From contig NZ_JAGTAR010000015.1 of assembly GCF_018156225.1 (NCBI RefSeq), forward strand, positions 1 to 64,000: a stretch of DNA of 64,000 nt, written 5' to 3'. Source of the DNA: Carboxylicivirga sediminis (GTDB lineage: Bacteria; Bacteroidota; Bacteroidia; Bacteroidales; Marinilabiliaceae). Each line of letters opens with the position of its first letter. Position 1 is the stretch's first letter. This document shows positions 16,622 through 25,217 of this stretch, one piece after another. The position numbers and the translations under genes were made by a program. The notes beneath the pieces are model-generated. The model saw only the letters and a program-made list of their open reading frames with translations, searched no databases and had not been told where the DNA came from.

Positions 16622-18238
16622 ATGAAGCATTGTATTTTTTTTCTGTTACTAGGATTTCTTTTGAACACCAGCTTGCTGGCCAGTGAGCTGTCGTCATCTT
16701 TATTAAAGGCCATAAAAGCAACGGAACACAAGTACAGCGAGCGGAAAAAGTTTGATGAGGTGAAGGTGCAGCGTATTAATGAACTGAAAAACCAATTGCA
16801 GAAGCAGGGAAATGTATTAAATGATACTAAACGCTATGAACTAAATAAGCAGTTATTTATTGAGCTTTATTCTTTCAAGAGCCAGGAGGCATTTAATATA
16901 GCTCTGCAGATGGAGCAGCTGGCTAACCGGATGAAGTTGTCAGATAAGCGGGTGGAGGCCTTATTGTTTAAAACTGATGTTTTGCTTTGTGCTGGTTTAT
17001 TTAGCGAGGCTATTGATGTTATTACTCAAGTAGGAGAATTATCATCAGAACAGTCTAAAGTGCATTATTATAGTCTGAAGACAAGGCTTTATGGCGATCT
17101 GATAGCCTATAATGATGTGCCGGCCTATCACCCGGAGTACAGGCAGTTAAATCATGTCTACGCCGATTCACTTTTGCAGGTAGCTAATGAAAACCATGTT
17201 GACTATCAGTTGGTGAGAGCACTAAAGTTGATAGACCTGGATATGGCAGAAGATGCTCTTGACCATTGCAGACTATTTGTAGAACAACCAAGTGTATCAG
17301 AGCACGAAAAAGCAAAGATATATTCCTGTATGGCCTGGGCCTGCTATCATCTCGGGGATTTGGAAGGGCAGGTTCGCTACCTGCTGAATAGTATTGAGTC
17401 AGATATTCGCTCGTCAACATACGAAACTACTTCGGGACGCTTGATGGCTCAAGTATTACTGGAGAATGGCGAAATTAGGCTGGCTCACCAATTTTTGATA
17501 AGAGCCATTCAGGATGCTGAGTTTTACGGTGCCCGCCAGCGTAAAGCCGAAATAACACATATTGTACCCATTATAGAGCTGCAAATGAAAGAAATACAGC
17601 AAATGCGTTTAGCAGCTCTGGCGTCTATACTAATGGTCGTATGTGTTAGCCTGGTGGTGATCATCTATTTATGGATACGACTGGTACGCCGACATAGAGA
17701 AGTCAAAAGGGGACGTGATATAATAAATGAGCAAAACAGCTTATTGGCCACCCAGAATGAGCAGTTAATTGAATCGAATAAGATTAAGGAAGAATCACTT
17801 ACCAACTACTTTGAGCTGAGTTCGGTGTATTTTCATGAGATGGAGAAGATGCAGGCAAAGATCAGAAGCTTGTTGCTGCAGAAGAAATACGATACGATTA
17901 CCGATTACCTGACTAAAAGTGGCCCTGACGATGATAAAGAGCAACTGTTTGAACGGTTTGATGCCCTGTTTATTAGCTTATTTCCTTCATTTGTTGACAA
18001 AGTAAATGAGGTATTGGAGCCATCTATGCAGATAGAAGTCACTACACCTGTTACTCTTAGTGCTGAATTACGAGTATTTGCACTGTCACGATTGGGAATT
18101 GATAGTGCCGAACGGGTGTCATCTATTTTGGGGGTTTCCAGAAACACAGTTTATACATATCGGAACAGGGTAAAGTCCAGGGCTAAAATGGAACCGGATG
18201 AGTTTGAGCAATACGTAATGTCTATTCCTTCCTTTTAA
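16622..18238 (+). CDS. SusR-like membrane-spanning transcriptional regulator
   Basis: A 538-residue protein beginning MKHCIFFLLLGFLLNTSLLA, a signal peptide. A periplasmic TPR-like helical region (about 25-330) is followed by one membrane helix (LAALASILMVVCVSLVVIIYLWIRLV), a cytoplasmic coiled coil (EQNSLLATQNEQLIESNK) and a C-terminal LuxR-like helix-turn-helix (LGIDSAERVSSILGVSRNTV). This build is that of DUF6377/SusR-type regulators, which sense sugars in the periplasm and activate glycan genes directly. The next gene is a SusB-like GH97 enzyme, as expected for a SusR homologue. Four direct repeats in the intergenic region are candidate binding sites. The earlier in-frame TTG at 16595 is not needed. 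Confidence 0.82.
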   Translation: MKHCIFFLLLGFLLNTSLLASELSSSLLKAIKATEHKYSERKKFDEVKVQRINELKNQLQKQGNVLNDTKRYELNKQLFIELYSFKSQEAFNIALQMEQLANRMKLSDKRVEALLFKTDVLLCAGLFSEAIDVITQVGELSSEQSKVHYYSLKTRLYGDLIAYNDVPAYHPEYRQLNHVYADSLLQVANENHVDYQLVRALKLIDLDMAEDALDHCRLFVEQPSVSEHEKAKIYSCMAWACYHLGDLEGQVRYLLNSIESDIRSSTYETTSGRLMAQVLLENGEIRLAHQFLIRAIQDAEFYGARQRKAEITHIVPIIELQMKEIQQMRLAALASILMVVCVSLVVIIYLWIRLVRRHREVKRGRDIINEQNSLLATQNEQLIESNKIKEESLTNYFELSSVYFHEMEKMQAKIRSLLLQKKYDTITDYLTKSGPDDDKEQLFERFDALFISLFPSFVDKVNEVLEPSMQIEVTTPVTLSAELRVFALSRLGIDSAERVSSILGVSRNTVYTYRNRVKSRAKMEPDEFEQYVMSIPSF

Positions 18239-18327
18239 TAGCTGTGCTTTCAGTGCATCCATATTTCCGTAAACATGTAAATGGTCTAGTAGTGCTGCCA
18301 GTCAGGTAGTATTATACCCTGTATCGG

Positions 18328-18446
18328 ATCTGTACTTTATTTAGTGTAATATGCAGAATATCAATGTGTAGTAGTTTGTTATATCTGTACATTTATCTGT
18401 ACTTTGTATATGCTTCTTGTTTTAGTTTTGTGCCCCTTGTACTTTA
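18328..18446 (+). promoter_or_regulatory. four direct repeats TCTGTACTTT upstream of GH97
   Basis: Copies occur at 18328-18338 (ATCTGTACTTT), 18383-18393 (ATCTGTACATT), 18395-18405 (ATCTGTACTTT) and 18437-18445 (TTGTACTTT). The middle two are 12 bases apart and lie at and just upstream of the -33 region. They are candidate activator sites for the SusR-like protein. Confidence 0.5.
18423..18430 (+). promoter_or_regulatory. -7 promoter box for GH97 gene
   Basis: TAGTTTTG matches TAnnTTTG exactly, 87 bases before the GH97 start. No clear -33 TTTG is seen at the ideal spacing, consistent with an activated promoter. Confidence 0.5.
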
Positions 18447-18517
18447 GCGTTACCAAAATACAATAGCTTGATTGAACATAAATCAAGTGGTTTAATCACA
18501 AAAATACATAACAAGCA

Positions 18518-20536
18518 ATGAAGACAATCTTGAAAATTTCAGCGGTTCTTATATTTGTTTTAGGACTGGTGAGTTGTAGTTCAGCTGATCAGTATAAAAT
18601 GGTTTCATCTCCCGATAATCAATTAAGCATTGGTTTTGATTTGAATGATGGAAAGCCTTTTTATCATGTTTTATTTAAGCAGGACACAATTATTTATCCT
18701 TCGCAATTAGGATTTACTTTTAAAGAAATTCCTGCTCTTAAAGATGGCTTTAAGGTCTTGAAAACAGAGGTGAATGAGTATAATTCGACTTGGGAGCAAC
18801 CTTGGGGCGAGAATAAGAAAGTAGAAGACCAATATCGTGAACTAGAAGTTCAACTGCAAGAAGTTGTAGGTCAGGAACGTCTGATGAATATATATTTCAG
18901 AGCCTATAATGATGGTGTCGCATTCCGATACGAATTCCCGGAGCAAAAAAACCTGGGTGATTTTGTGATCATGGATGAGCTGACACAGTTTGATGTCAAA
19001 GGCAATCCGGATACATGGTGGATTTGGGCTGACTACAATACCTACGAGAAATTATATCAGCAAACATCCATGGAGGAGGCATCGTGGGTGGCAACTCCTG
19101 TTACCATGAAAGGCGAACAAAACATTCATATAAGCATACACGAAGCTGCCTTAACTGATTATGCCGGAATGACACTTAAGCAGAAGGTAAAAGGTGTTTA
19201 CGAAGCTGAACTGGTTCCCTGGGCCAATGGAGATAAGGTGCGCGGATCAGCTCCTATGAAAACGCCCTGGCGCACTATCCAGATTAGCCCCACTGCTGCC
19301 GGTTTGGTGCAGAGTAATATGATACTCAACCTGAATGAACCCAGTCGTATTGAAGATACATCGTGGATTAAGCCGATGAAGTACATTGGGATTTGGTGGG
19401 GAATGCACTTGGGAACAGAAACCTGGTATCCGGGACCGCGACATGGTGCAACGACCGAAAATGCCATCAAGCACATTGATTTTGCTGCATCCAACAATAT
19501 TGAGGGGCTTGTTATCGAAGGCTGGAATGATGGATGGGAAAGCTGGGGGGCTAAGGATGCCTTTGATCACATTACGCCGGCCACTGATTTTGATCTCAAT
19601 AAGGTAGCAGCTTATGCGCGTGAGAAAGGTGTCATGCTTATCGGCCATCACGAAACAGGTGGAGATATCGAATCATATGAGAAATACATGGAGGCGGCCT
19701 TTAAGATGTGTCACGATCTGGGGATGCATGCAGTCAAGACAGGTTATGCTGGAGGAATTTACCCGCGTGGAGAGCATCATCATGGCCAGTTTATGGTACG
19801 CCATTACCGTAAAGTGGTTGAGTTAGCTGCCAAATACCAGATTATGCTTGATGTGCACGAGCCTATTAAGCCAACGGGGATTCGACGCACCTGGCCAAAC
19901 ATGATGACTCGTGAAGGAGTGAGAGGCATGGAATGGAATGCCTGGAGTGAAGGGAATCCGCCATCGCACACAGTTATCATCCCATTCACAAGAGGGCTCG
20001 GTGGTCCTACTGATTATACACCCGGTACTTTTGATTTGCTGTTTGCAAATGCCGGTGAGCGCGTGAAGTGGAATACAGAAGATATAGGTATGACACGCAC
20101 ACATACAACGCTTGCAAAACAATTAGCCAACTTCGTGATATTGTATAGCCCTCTGCAGATGGCCAGCGATTTGCCCAAAAACTACGAAGGGCATCCGGCA
20201 TTTCAGTTTATTGCTGATTTCAATGCAGATAGTGATGAGTCGGGCGTGTTGAACGGTGAAGTAGGACAATACATTACTATTGCCCGTAGAAGCGGGGAGG
20301 AGTGGTACCTGGGAAGCGCTACCAATGAGGAAGCCAGAGCGCTTGATGTCAAATTGGATTTTCTGACGCCGGGATTGAATTATACAGCACAAATTTATAA
20401 AGATGCAGATGACGGCGATTGGAAAACCAATCCTCAGGGCTATTCGATTGTTGAGGAAGAAGTGTCATCAGAAACTGTTTTAAGGCTGAAACTGGCTGCA
20501 GGTGGCGGACAGGCAATCCGATTCGTTAAAAAGTAA
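18518..20536 (+). CDS. GH97 family alpha-glucosidase (SusB-like)
   Basis: A 672-residue lipoprotein (leader ending LGLVSC) of family GH97. It has an N-terminal beta-sandwich (about 25-285), a TIM barrel and a C-terminal beta domain. Glutamates E379 (HHETGG), E448 (LDVHEP) and E472 (RGMEWN) have the same spacing (69 and 24) as Glu439, Glu508 and Glu532 of SusB, the calcium-dependent inverting alpha-glucosidase. The KTGYAGG segment has Gly where retaining GH97 alpha-galactosidases carry the Asp nucleophile, again pointing to the inverting type. It would release glucose from alpha-glucosides in the periplasm. It follows the SusR-like gene and is closed by a strong hairpin. Confidence 0.93.
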   Translation: MKTILKISAVLIFVLGLVSCSSADQYKMVSSPDNQLSIGFDLNDGKPFYHVLFKQDTIIYPSQLGFTFKEIPALKDGFKVLKTEVNEYNSTWEQPWGENKKVEDQYRELEVQLQEVVGQERLMNIYFRAYNDGVAFRYEFPEQKNLGDFVIMDELTQFDVKGNPDTWWIWADYNTYEKLYQQTSMEEASWVATPVTMKGEQNIHISIHEAALTDYAGMTLKQKVKGVYEAELVPWANGDKVRGSAPMKTPWRTIQISPTAAGLVQSNMILNLNEPSRIEDTSWIKPMKYIGIWWGMHLGTETWYPGPRHGATTENAIKHIDFAASNNIEGLVIEGWNDGWESWGAKDAFDHITPATDFDLNKVAAYAREKGVMLIGHHETGGDIESYEKYMEAAFKMCHDLGMHAVKTGYAGGIYPRGEHHHGQFMVRHYRKVVELAAKYQIMLDVHEPIKPTGIRRTWPNMMTREGVRGMEWNAWSEGNPPSHTVIIPFTRGLGGPTDYTPGTFDLLFANAGERVKWNTEDIGMTRTHTTLAKQLANFVILYSPLQMASDLPKNYEGHPAFQFIADFNADSDESGVLNGEVGQYITIARRSGEEWYLGSATNEEARALDVKLDFLTPGLNYTAQIYKDADDGDWKTNPQGYSIVEEEVSSETVLRLKLAAGGGQAIRFVKK

Positions 20537-20541
20537 TTAGA

Positions 20542-20590
20542 AGTAGAGTAAATACAGAATTGTGTTGATTTTTGTATTTACTCTACTTTA
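20542..20590 (+). terminator. terminator after GH97 gene
   Basis: Perfect 14-base arms (AGTAGAGTAAATAC and complement at 20574-20587) form a long AT-rich hairpin directly after the stop codon; the T tract is short. Confidence 0.7.
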
Positions 20591-20785
20591 TCGCTTTGAA
20601 GAGGAAGGTTAAGAGCGTATTTGCCTGCTTTCTTTTTAAAAAAAAGATTACTTAGAGGATGTGAGGAATTGAAATGTGTTATAGAATTGATGTCATGTAT
20701 ATGTAATTCAGAATAAAGCAGGCATCTCATTAATAATGCAGTTATATTTGCAAAACGATTTGTTGAAAGTGTAAAAGAATAATAC

Positions 20786-21625
20786 ATGCCCACAAACCGA
20801 TTCACACTGCAATCATTTTTATCAGATGAGAACGAAGCGTTTCATATAGCGCGAACAACTATCAACTCATTACATACCTTACAGCTGCATCAGCACAATT
20901 ATGCCGAAGTGTTTTGGGTAAAAGAGGGCCAGGGCATCCACCTTATTAATGGGGAAGAGGTGCCTGTTAAAAAGGGCACCTTATGCTTGATTCGCCCAGA
21001 TGATAAACATACCTTTCGCCTTGATAAGCAGCAGGAGCAGCTTGTTGTAACCAATATTGCATTCTTAACAGATAGTCTGGATGGTTATAAGCAGCGCTAT
21101 TTTCCAAATGCCACATCGTACTTTTGGGCCACATCAAAATTACCCTTTAGCATACAATTAAGTCTGGAACAGTTGAATGAAATATCTGCCCTGACAGATC
21201 GGCTATGGACCTATGAACGTAATCATCTGCACCTCGATTTTATAATGATTCATATTTTTAAGGTGCTCAAAACAATCAGTGTTAATAGTTCGCATGTACC
21301 CCACTGGTTAGCCTTTGCGCTCGATAATTTTAATTCGCCAGAAACATTAAGAGGAGGTGTGCAGGCTTTTGTGGCTCTTACGGGGCGCACCGTGGCACAC
21401 GTTAACAGGGTGCTGCAAGAGCATCTGGAGCAGACCCTGACAGAAACAGTAATAAAAGTGAGATTGCAATATGTATGTCAGCAGTTGATTATGACTAACT
21501 CATCTATTAAATCTATTTGTTTTGATTGTGGTTTCGAGTCGGTCAGCTATTTCTACAGGCTATTTAAAAAGCATTACAGCATAACTCCTCTGGACTATCG
21601 TAAGAGAAACCATAAAATATTCTGA
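20786..21625 (+). CDS. AraC family regulator with cupin sensor domain
   Basis: A 279-residue regulator. The N-terminal half (LHQHNYAEVFWVKEGQGIH, VKKGTLCLIRPDDKHTF) is a cupin-like sugar-sensing domain. The C-terminal hundred residues hold two helix-turn-helix motifs ending FDCGFESVSYFYRLFKKHYSITPLDYR, the AraC/XylS signature. It probably controls the adjacent GH97 or GH47 genes in response to a sugar. It stands alone with about 200 bases on either side. Confidence 0.9.
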   Translation: MPTNRFTLQSFLSDENEAFHIARTTINSLHTLQLHQHNYAEVFWVKEGQGIHLINGEEVPVKKGTLCLIRPDDKHTFRLDKQQEQLVVTNIAFLTDSLDGYKQRYFPNATSYFWATSKLPFSIQLSLEQLNEISALTDRLWTYERNHLHLDFIMIHIFKVLKTISVNSSHVPHWLAFALDNFNSPETLRGGVQAFVALTGRTVAHVNRVLQEHLEQTLTETVIKVRLQYVCQQLIMTNSSIKSICFDCGFESVSYFYRLFKKHYSITPLDYRKRNHKIF

Positions 21626-21810
21626 TTAGGTAATTGGTATTGCTGCTGATTAACACGAATAAGGAAGGTAAAAGCGAAAATATCGCCACAGGGCAATAAT
21701 TAGTTTTTTGGCATCAATAAATTAATTTTATAATCCTGACGGATGATAATAGCTTTGTGCTGTAATATTGTTGCGATAGAAATAATAATAAATGCAAATG
21801 ATAAGGTGTT

Positions 21811-23253
21811 ATGAGTAAGTGGTATATGTGTCTTTTGGTGATTGCGCTGTTTGTTGAATCATGTAATCATTCAGCCAAAAATATAGACGATAAACAAACA
21901 AGAAATGTACTGGCGGATGAAGTAGTATCAGAATTTAAACGAAGCTGGGAGGGGTATAAAAAATATGCCTGGGGGCACGATGTGTTGTTGCCAATTTCAG
22001 GCAGCTATCAGGATTGGTATGAGGAGTCACTCCATATTTCGCCAATTGATGCATACAGTACTATGAAGGTGATGGGTCTGGATGATTCTGCCAAAGAAGT
22101 AGAGCGTTATGTAGTGGACAGCATAAGTTGGGACAAAGATTTGTACGTGAAGACATTTGAGGTGAATATACGGATACTCGGTGGTCTGCTGGCGATGTAT
22201 GAATACAATGGAGACCCTGATATACTGGCTAAAACAGAAGATTTTGGACAGCGCATGTTAAAAGCATTTGATTCGCCAACAGGTATGCCATATTATTGGT
22301 TCAATCTGAAAACCGGTGAAGCAAAGGGGCAAAAAATAAATGTAGCCGAGGCTGCTTCATACATGTTTGAGATGGGCATATTGAGCTATTATACCAACAA
22401 CCCGGTGTATTACCAGGTAGCCAAAAAGGCCAATCTGGCGGTTTGGGAGCGCGTATCGGATAAAAAGCTGGTTGGTGAAAATATCAATGTGGAAACAGGT
22501 GAGTGGCTGAGTACAAGTAGCCATATTTGTGCCGGTATTGATTCGTATTATGAGTACCTGCTAAAAGCCTATCTGTTATTTGGCGATGAAGAGCTGGAGC
22601 CAATCTGGCGGCAGAGTGTGAATGCGGTTAACACCTACCTGGTTGAAAAAAGTGATACCTCATTCTGGTACAAACGTGTTGATATGCATACCGGTTTAAA
22701 AAAGACCAATCCTATTTATGCTGATAATGCCGAAATTATTGAAGGCGGAATTGTTACATTATACGATGCTTTTTGGCCTGCTGTGCTTGCGCTTGATAAT
22801 GATCTGGAAAGAGCCGAAAAAAATCAGGACACTTGGAACTGGCTCTGGAATCGTTATGGATTGGAGCCGATGATATATGATTTTGATGCAGCTGTTCCTA
22901 CCTACCCGGTTTACGATCTAAATCCAGAAATCATTGAATCGGCTTATTACCTGTATCATTATACAGGAAAAGAAAAATACTATCAGATGGTTGAGCAGTA
23001 TTGGGCCGATATTAAGAAATACTGTAAAACAGATATCGCTTTCTCTTCAGTTGAGGATGTGCGTACAATGAAGAAAAAGGACTACATGCCTACCTTCTTT
23101 TTTGCTGAAACGATGAAGTATCTGTATCTGACTTTTACGATACACGATAAGCAGTTTAATTTGGATGAGTATATATTCAATACCGAGGCGCATCCTTTTA
23201 AAAAGGTGTCCTTTAATCAAGCTGAAGCAAAAAAGCGATTAGGATTAAACTAA
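21811..23253 (+). CDS. GH47 family alpha-mannosidase, lipoprotein
   Basis: A 480-residue protein with a lipoprotein leader (VIALFVESC). The rest matches GH47, the class I alpha-1,2-mannosidases better known from eukaryotic N-glycan trimming: YAWGHDVLLPISG, ISPIDAYSTMKVMGL, FEVNIRILGGLLAMYE, NVAEAASYMFEMGIL, HICAGIDSYYEYLLKAYLLFG, PTFFFAETMKYLYLTF and the FNTEAHPF motif whose Thr binds the essential calcium. It should remove terminal alpha-1,2-linked mannose from high-mannose N-glycans or mannans at the cell surface or in the periplasm. Bacterial GH47 enzymes are uncommon. The gene ends in a strong terminator and is followed by the sigma/anti-sigma/SusCD genes. Confidence 0.9.
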   Translation: MSKWYMCLLVIALFVESCNHSAKNIDDKQTRNVLADEVVSEFKRSWEGYKKYAWGHDVLLPISGSYQDWYEESLHISPIDAYSTMKVMGLDDSAKEVERYVVDSISWDKDLYVKTFEVNIRILGGLLAMYEYNGDPDILAKTEDFGQRMLKAFDSPTGMPYYWFNLKTGEAKGQKINVAEAASYMFEMGILSYYTNNPVYYQVAKKANLAVWERVSDKKLVGENINVETGEWLSTSSHICAGIDSYYEYLLKAYLLFGDEELEPIWRQSVNAVNTYLVEKSDTSFWYKRVDMHTGLKKTNPIYADNAEIIEGGIVTLYDAFWPAVLALDNDLERAEKNQDTWNWLWNRYGLEPMIYDFDAAVPTYPVYDLNPEIIESAYYLYHYTGKEKYYQMVEQYWADIKKYCKTDIAFSSVEDVRTMKKKDYMPTFFFAETMKYLYLTFTIHDKQFNLDEYIFNTEAHPFKKVSFNQAEAKKRLGLN

Positions 23254-23269
23254 AGTTCCTAGTTATTTT

Positions 23270-23313
23270 AAAGCCTTTGAAGTTATCGTTATGACCTTTA
23301 AAGGCTTTTTTTT
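23270..23313 (+). terminator. terminator after GH47 gene
   Basis: AAAGCCTTT pairs with AAAGGCTTT across a 21-base loop, followed by a run of T. It shows that the sigma-factor gene has its own promoter. Confidence 0.8.
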
Positions 23314-23402
23314 ACAAACCTACCAACCACTTTTAAAGGGGTTAAATGTTCTATTTATAGTCCATGATATCTTATTAGGTATGGTGATTTGTCTTAAATT
23401 TA

Positions 23403-23410
23403 TATTTTTG
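23403..23410 (+). promoter_or_regulatory. -7 promoter box for ECF sigma gene
   Basis: TATTTTTG fits TAnnTTTG exactly and lies 27 bases before the chosen sigma-factor start, between the GH47 terminator and the gene. Confidence 0.6.
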
Positions 23411-23437
23411 AGGCAGAATCCAAAAGAATCCGGAACA

Positions 23438-23962
23438 ATGACCAGAGCCATCAATGACTTTACCTTTGATGACATTTTTAACCTTTATTATCCAAGGTGC
23501 ATATTGTTTGCAACCAAGCTGTTAGGTAATAGGTGGGATGCTGAAGAAGCAGTTCAGGAACTCTTTATCAACCTGTGGGCGAAAGGCAAACTGGACACTA
23601 TTAATGGTTCGGTTAAGAGTTACCTGTTTAAATCAGTCTTCAATATTTGCATTGATGTGCAGCGGAAAAATAAAGTGAAACAGAAGAATGAAACTGATGC
23701 TCCTGAAGCTAATGATGCAGCCATTCCATTTAATAACCCTTTGCTCGAGGAGGAGTTGGAGAAGCACATAAGTGACGCCATCAATCAATTGCCGGAAAAG
23801 CGACGACAGATTTTTCTAATGAGTAGAGATGAAGGCTTGAGTTATCGTCAGATAGCAGAAAAGCTGGCTTTATCGGAGAAAACTGTGGAAACACAAATTT
23901 CTCGTTCCTTAAAGCAGCTAAAAGCTTCTTTGTCAGAGTATCTGCCAAGTGTCCTTTTCTAA
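23438..23962 (+). CDS. ECF sigma-70 family factor
   Basis: A 174-residue ECF sigma factor starting MTRAINDFTFDDIFNLYYPR. Region 2 shows FNLYYPRCILFATKLLGN and DAEEAVQELFINLW; region 4 shows INQLPEKRRQIFLMSRDEGL followed by a helix-turn-helix SYRQIAEKLALSEKTVETQI. A longer frame begins at 23291 inside the preceding terminator, so the ATG at 23438, just after a perfect -7 box, is preferred. With the FecR-type anti-sigma gene and STN-domain SusC downstream it forms a trans-envelope circuit that turns on the SusCD operon when substrate binds the receptor. Confidence 0.92.
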   Translation: MTRAINDFTFDDIFNLYYPRCILFATKLLGNRWDAEEAVQELFINLWAKGKLDTINGSVKSYLFKSVFNICIDVQRKNKVKQKNETDAPEANDAAIPFNNPLLEEELEKHISDAINQLPEKRRQIFLMSRDEGLSYRQIAEKLALSEKTVETQISRSLKQLKASLSEYLPSVLF

Positions 23963-23990
23963 TAGATTAATTTTCTTCAAAAAAATATAT

Positions 23991-24020
23991 AAGAGTGTCA
24001 GGGTGGCACTCTTTTTTTTC
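23991..24020 (+). terminator. hairpin between sigma and anti-sigma genes
   Basis: AAGAGTG pairs with CACTCTT, followed by T residues. It could reduce anti-sigma expression relative to sigma or mark a separate transcription unit. Confidence 0.65.
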
Positions 24021-24046
24021 GTCCTTACTGTAGAAACAAGCATGTT

Positions 24047-25042
24047 ATGATTGAATCGGAAAAAATAGAACTATTAATTCTTAGGCAGTTAAGTCAGGAG
24101 ATTAGCGATGCAGAGCAGATAGTTCTTGATAACTGGATTAGGCAGAGTGATAAAAATAGAGTGTTTTACCAGAAACAGGTAGAACTATTCAAAGCACAGC
24201 AATTGATTTTTTCAAAAAACGATATCGCCTTATCGCGGGAGCTGACCAAAACTGGCGTCATTAATCACTTGCTCCGAAAGTCCAATAAGGTAAAAAACTT
24301 TGTGTATTCATCACTTTCTGTCATGTTAGTTGGGCTGGTTGTGTCTACACTTCTTTTTAATACCTCTATTGAGGAGAAGAATCGTTTACTGGCCGGTGAG
24401 TTTAAGATTGTAGCACCGGCAAACAGCCCGGCCAGCTTTGATTTGCCAGATGGCACCAAAGTGATGTTAAATGCTGCATCAGAACTGGTTTATAGTTACA
24501 ATGCTGCTTCAAATAGCCGATTGGCAAGTATCGAAGGAGAAGCATTTTTTAATGTAGCACATGATAAAAAGAACGCCTTTCTGGTAGAGGGCTATCAGCA
24601 TACGGTAAAAGTTTATGGCACCGAGTTTAATATGAAGTCTAATAGCCAATTAAAGCAGTGTGAAGTAACGCTCAGGGAAGGCTCAGTAGGCATACTCAAT
24701 ACCGCACATCAGGAGGTTGCCCGTTTAGAGCCCGGTCAGCAGTTCTTTCTTAATAAAGAAGGTAATGCTAAAATTCAGGCGGTTGCGCATATGAATGAGG
24801 TGACCGATTGGACCACCGGTCGCTATGAATTTAAGGACGCTACACTCGAAGAAATAGCCGCCACACTATCTGATTTGTATGGTGTCAATATTGTTATTCA
24901 GGATGAAGTACTTCGGAATAAGCGCTACCGCTGCGTTATACAAAAGGAGCAATCGGTACTTAAAACGCTGCAACGTTTTAGTATTATCACCAATCTCGAT
25001 TATGAAATTAATAATGAATTAATCACACTTAAACAGAAATAG
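24047..25042 (+). CDS. FecR family anti-sigma factor
   Basis: A 331-residue inner-membrane protein. The cytoplasmic N-terminus (about 1-85) would hold the sigma factor. One helix (FVYSSLSVMLVGLVVSTLLF) crosses the membrane. The periplasmic part has the FecR domain (FDLPDGTKVMLNAASELVY, EGEAFFNVAHDKKNAFLV, GTEFNMKSNSQLKQCEVTL) and a C-terminal STN-like segment (FKDATLEEIAATLSDLYGVN) that contacts the TonB receptor. It lies between the ECF sigma gene and the SusC gene, the standard order for this signalling system. Confidence 0.93.
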   Translation: MIESEKIELLILRQLSQEISDAEQIVLDNWIRQSDKNRVFYQKQVELFKAQQLIFSKNDIALSRELTKTGVINHLLRKSNKVKNFVYSSLSVMLVGLVVSTLLFNTSIEEKNRLLAGEFKIVAPANSPASFDLPDGTKVMLNAASELVYSYNAASNSRLASIEGEAFFNVAHDKKNAFLVEGYQHTVKVYGTEFNMKSNSQLKQCEVTLREGSVGILNTAHQEVARLEPGQQFFLNKEGNAKIQAVAHMNEVTDWTTGRYEFKDATLEEIAATLSDLYGVNIVIQDEVLRNKRYRCVIQKEQSVLKTLQRFSIITNLDYEINNELITLKQK

Positions 25043-25123
25043 CTAAAAACAAATTTGAACTATGAAAGAAAAGACTGGAGATAAAACTCTGGTTGAAATC
25101 AAACTGACTTAGCCAAAGAAAAA

Positions 25124-25176
25124 CGGGAATAGCTGCAACTACTCCCGATGTAAGGTACAACCGGTCTGCAAACCGG
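25124..25176 (+). promoter_or_regulatory. two leader hairpins before SusC gene
   Basis: CGGGAATAG pairs with CTACTCCCG (25124-25147, one mismatch) and CCGGT pairs with ACCGG (25161-25176). Both lie in the untranslated stretch before the receptor gene with no T run, so they may stabilise or regulate the mRNA rather than terminate it. Confidence 0.45.
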
Positions 25177-25217
25177 CTATAACTAATTATAACAGTATAA
25201 TTAAGCATTACAAATTT

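Noticed and set aside
23291-23437. Extended start for the ECF sigma factor
   Set aside because: The extension begins inside the GH47 terminator and precedes a perfect -7 box; ECF factors start near 23438.
25062-25112. 16-codon leader peptide before the SusC gene
   Set aside because: Too short and without attenuation-type codon runs or a fitting hairpin arrangement.
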